Shown here: positions 62,087-64,000 of the stretch, piece after piece
Layout of the letters: the number at the start of each line of letters is the position of its first letter
Position numbering within the stretch: the stretch's first letter is position 1
Source: Diadophis punctatus similis
Lineage: Eukaryota > Chordata > Lepidosauria > Squamata > Dipsadidae
Length of the DNA: 64,000 nt
Assembly (NCBI GenBank): GCA_023053685.1
Contig: JALIGW010000005.1
Span: forward strand, 35,223,480 to 35,287,479
Direction of reading: 5' to 3'
Position numbers and translations under genes: made by a program
Notes under the pieces: model-generated
What the model saw: the letters and a program-made list of their open reading frames with translations, nothing else
Database searches by the model: none
What the model was told of the DNA's origin: nothing

Positions 62087-63037
62087 TAAAGTGACCAGAT
62101 TTTTTTTTCTTCAAGCGGGACACCATTGACGGGGGTGGGTTTCTCCATTTGAGTTTTGCCCTCTGCGCATGCGCAGAACGCTGCGCATGCGCAGAGGGCA
62201 AAACAGCAAATGTCGGCGTCCAGGTGAGGTGGGGGGGAGGGGGGGAGGCGGGAGGGCGCTTGGATGCTGCAGCTCGCGACAGGTAAGCTGCCTCCTTTCC
62301 CCGTCTCCCGCCTCCCGTTCGTTGCTTGCCAGCCCGGCCGAAGGGAAGGCGGGAGGCGAGGAAAGGCCTCCCGAAAGGAGGGGAGGCTTCGGGAGCCCGC
62401 CTCCCTTTTGGCCCGAAAGGGAGGCGGGCTCCCGAAGCCTCCCCTCCTTTCGGGAGGCCTTTCCTCGCCTCCCGCCTTCCCTTCGGCTGGGCTGGCAAGC
62501 AACGAACGGGAGGTGGGAGACGGGGAAAGGAGCAGCCGGCAGCTTACCTGCTCCAAGCATCCAAGCGCCGCGGTCTCCCGGTCGCCCGCCCGGCCCCAGG
62601 GCAACGGCGGCAGCGAGGCGACGGGGGGAAGAAAGGGGAGGGGGACGAGGAAGGGCTGTTTGCGCCGCTCGTGACGTAAATTCAAAGCGGCGACGGCTCC
62701 TCGTCCCTCACCCCTCCCAACAGCAGCGGCGCCTCCGAGGGCGGGGCTAGGGATGGGGCGGGGGAAGGAGAGGAGGAGCAGCCTCCCTTCCCCCTCCCCC
62801 CAGCTTCCAGCCGCCGCCGGAGGAGTCAACAACGCGGGACGCCCGCCCGCCGCCAACGCTGCCCACAGCCGGCCCAAGCTGAGAGGCCTGCTGCCTTTCA
62901 GGGCGATTTTTTGAAAGAATGCCCTAGTCGGGCATTCTTTCAAGAAATCGGGACTTTTTAAGAGGGCGGGCGGGACGCAGGACAAATGGCGAAAAAGCGG
63001 GTGTGTCCCGCCAAAATCGGGACGTCTGGTCACCTTA
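62087..63037. mobile_element. hAT-type non-autonomous element, 951 bp, giant palindrome (family H)
   Basis: A perfect 8-bp target duplication, GTTTATTC (62079-62086 and 63038-63045), flanks ends TAAAGTGACCAGAT and GTCTGGTCACCTTA. Inside is a very GC-rich inverted repeat with arms of about 130 bp or more (about 62258-62408 and 62413-62570) centred near 62410, built of GGCGGGAGGCGAGGAAAGG-type blocks. Two NRF1-like CTGCGCATGCGCAG palindromes lie at 62163-62176 and 62181-62194. A second hairpin, GAAAGAATGCCC/GGGCATTCTTTC, lies near 62914-62942. The open frames of up to 315 codons here exist on both strands, mirror each other and are not genes. The TIR text (GTGACCAGACGTCCCGATTT in reverse) is a familiar amniote MITE terminus. 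Confidence 0.93.
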
Positions 63038-63045
63038 GTTTATTC

Positions 63046-63456
63046 AGAAAACTCTGGCTAAAGAAGCAATGGCTTAGTACAGCCTGGAAACATTATGGGA
63101 AACATCCTTCATTCTAAGGAATTAGAAAACTATACACTTTTAATGATGGGAATGGGGACAAAGGCACACTAGGGAGTAAACGGATTTCTTTGTGTGTGAC
63201 CTAGCAGGCCACAAGAAATCAAAAAGCAGTACATGAATATTCTGGATTCCATTTAAGCACGCCAGTCTTGCAGTTACTCAGCTGGTATGTTGCAGGAGCC
63301 CAGCTGCCTTTTTCTTCTCCGTTTATTCTGCAGAAAATAATTAACAGAGGTTGTTTAAAGACAAAAAAAAAAGAATGTTCACACTAGTTTCACTCTTGGT
63401 GTTCAGTCATTTGCTATCTGTGGTTAAAGAGTATTCGCTTTTCTTTCCCCCTGTCA
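63046..63456. other. non-coding sequence before a splice-acceptor-like site
   Basis: AT-rich; ends in TTTTCTTTCCCCCTGTCAG (63438-63456), a strong polypyrimidine tract with AG. Confidence 0.5.
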
Positions 63457-63783
63457 GGAAAGCCAATAATGCAACAATGGGAAGAGGAAACAATCACACT
63501 AACTCACATCAATGAAAAGAAAACCATTATAAGGGAACAGAACCCTGGAATGGAGAAGAAAGGCACCCAGCAAAGAGATAGTGCAGACAATATATCACAT
63601 GCAGCATGTGGCAAGTTTCTTACTTGTTCCCTCAGAAGCCTATTGCCATTTGTTTGTGGTGTTCTGACACTGCCAACTGCATGTCACAGAGAAATGAGTC
63701 AGGTGAAGCTTTTGTATGATATAAAAATCAGTCATTGGCCAGTATTATACTTGGTTATTGGATGTTGTATTCTGGTTTCTTAA
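63457..63783 (+). CDS. weak candidate exon or chance frame after an acceptor-like site
   Basis: The frame opens at an ATG at 63469, twelve bases after the acceptor-like TTTCCCCCTGTCAG, and runs 104 codons to a TAA at 63781-63783. The first half is polar and charged (EEETITLTHINEKKTIIREQ), the second half hydrophobic and cysteine-containing (PVLYLVIGCCILVS). No family is recognised and no donor is convincing. It could be a terminal exon, a non-coding RNA exon, or chance. Confidence 0.15.
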   Translation, partial: GKPIMQQWEEETITLTHINEKKTIIREQNPGMEKKGTQQRDSADNISHAACGKFLTCSLRSLLPFVCGVLTLPTACHREMSQVKLLYDIKISHWPVLYLVIGCCILVS

Positions 63784-64000
63784 TAGAGCACAGTAAGACT
63801 GGAGAAAATATTGTATAATTGCAGAAAAAAATGAGAAATCTAGAGCTACCAGATCTGGACAACCACTGGATGGTAGCAAAGAGATCTAGACAAGTGATCT
63901 TTCTGCCACCCCGTGATTAACTGAACTTTGACAAACTCCTGGATATGTTTTCATGAAGATTTAAACTTTTGGGGCTCAGTATCCTAGATCCGTAAAAACA
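63784..64000. other. non-coding sequence at the window edge
   Basis: Nothing recognised in the last 217 bases. Confidence 0.5.

Noticed and set aside
62086..63033. 315-codon minus-strand frame and mirrored plus-strand frames
   Set aside because: They lie wholly in the family H MITE. Frames are open on both strands because the GC-rich inverted repeat lacks stops, and the peptides on the two arms are the same.

Overview
The window is vertebrate nuclear DNA and most likely comes from a squamate reptile, probably a snake. The evidence is the repeat content: eight copies of a tRNA-headed squamate SINE, CR1- and L2-type LINE relics, at least eleven short palindromic DNA transposons (ten with clear or near-clear 8-bp target duplications of the hAT type), one probable solo LTR, and very long AT, GA, CT and ATTT microsatellites. 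Genus assignment rests on remembered repeat families and was not tested by a search.

I found no protein-coding gene that I can name. Base composition is AT-rich and open frames are short, which fits intergenic or long intronic DNA. The exception is a GC- and CpG-rich block at about 5100-6530. It looks like a CpG-island promoter with a possible first exon, including a good Kozak ATG at 6425 followed by a GTGAGT donor at 6455. If that gene runs rightward, the rest of the window could be its first intron.

Layout: 1-2120 has a TTG/TTA microsatellite, a worn LINE reverse-transcriptase relic and a 332-bp hAT MITE. 2121-5100 is quiet with one CR1 3' end. 5100-6530 is the CpG island. 6530-10820 is quiet. 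10833-11638 is a GC-rich hAT element. 11650-24100 is quiet with SINEs and microsatellites. 24118-25201 holds an L2 piece, a solo LTR and a SINE. 25732-26128 is a compound microsatellite around a small repeat with a hammerhead-like core. 27601-28142 is a striking nested palindrome carrying six ETS-type motifs, with relatives at 32621 and 44830. 38120-39237 and 41574-45323 are a repeat-rich stretch. 47770-49035 has a LINE tail, a MITE relic and a hAT MITE. 49900-53600 has microsatellites, SINEs and a doubtful LTR. 54500-55900 is a rearranged L2 LINE. 56375-63037 has three more hAT MITEs and two SINEs.

The elements do not form a pathway. What they share is structure: several unrelated MITE families are GC-rich, self-complementary islands in AT-rich DNA, and they carry NRF1-like (TGCGCATGCGCA) or ETS-like (ACCGGAAGTG) motifs typical of CpG-island promoters. 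That is the most interesting pattern here. I see no evidence of a new enzymatic or defence system.
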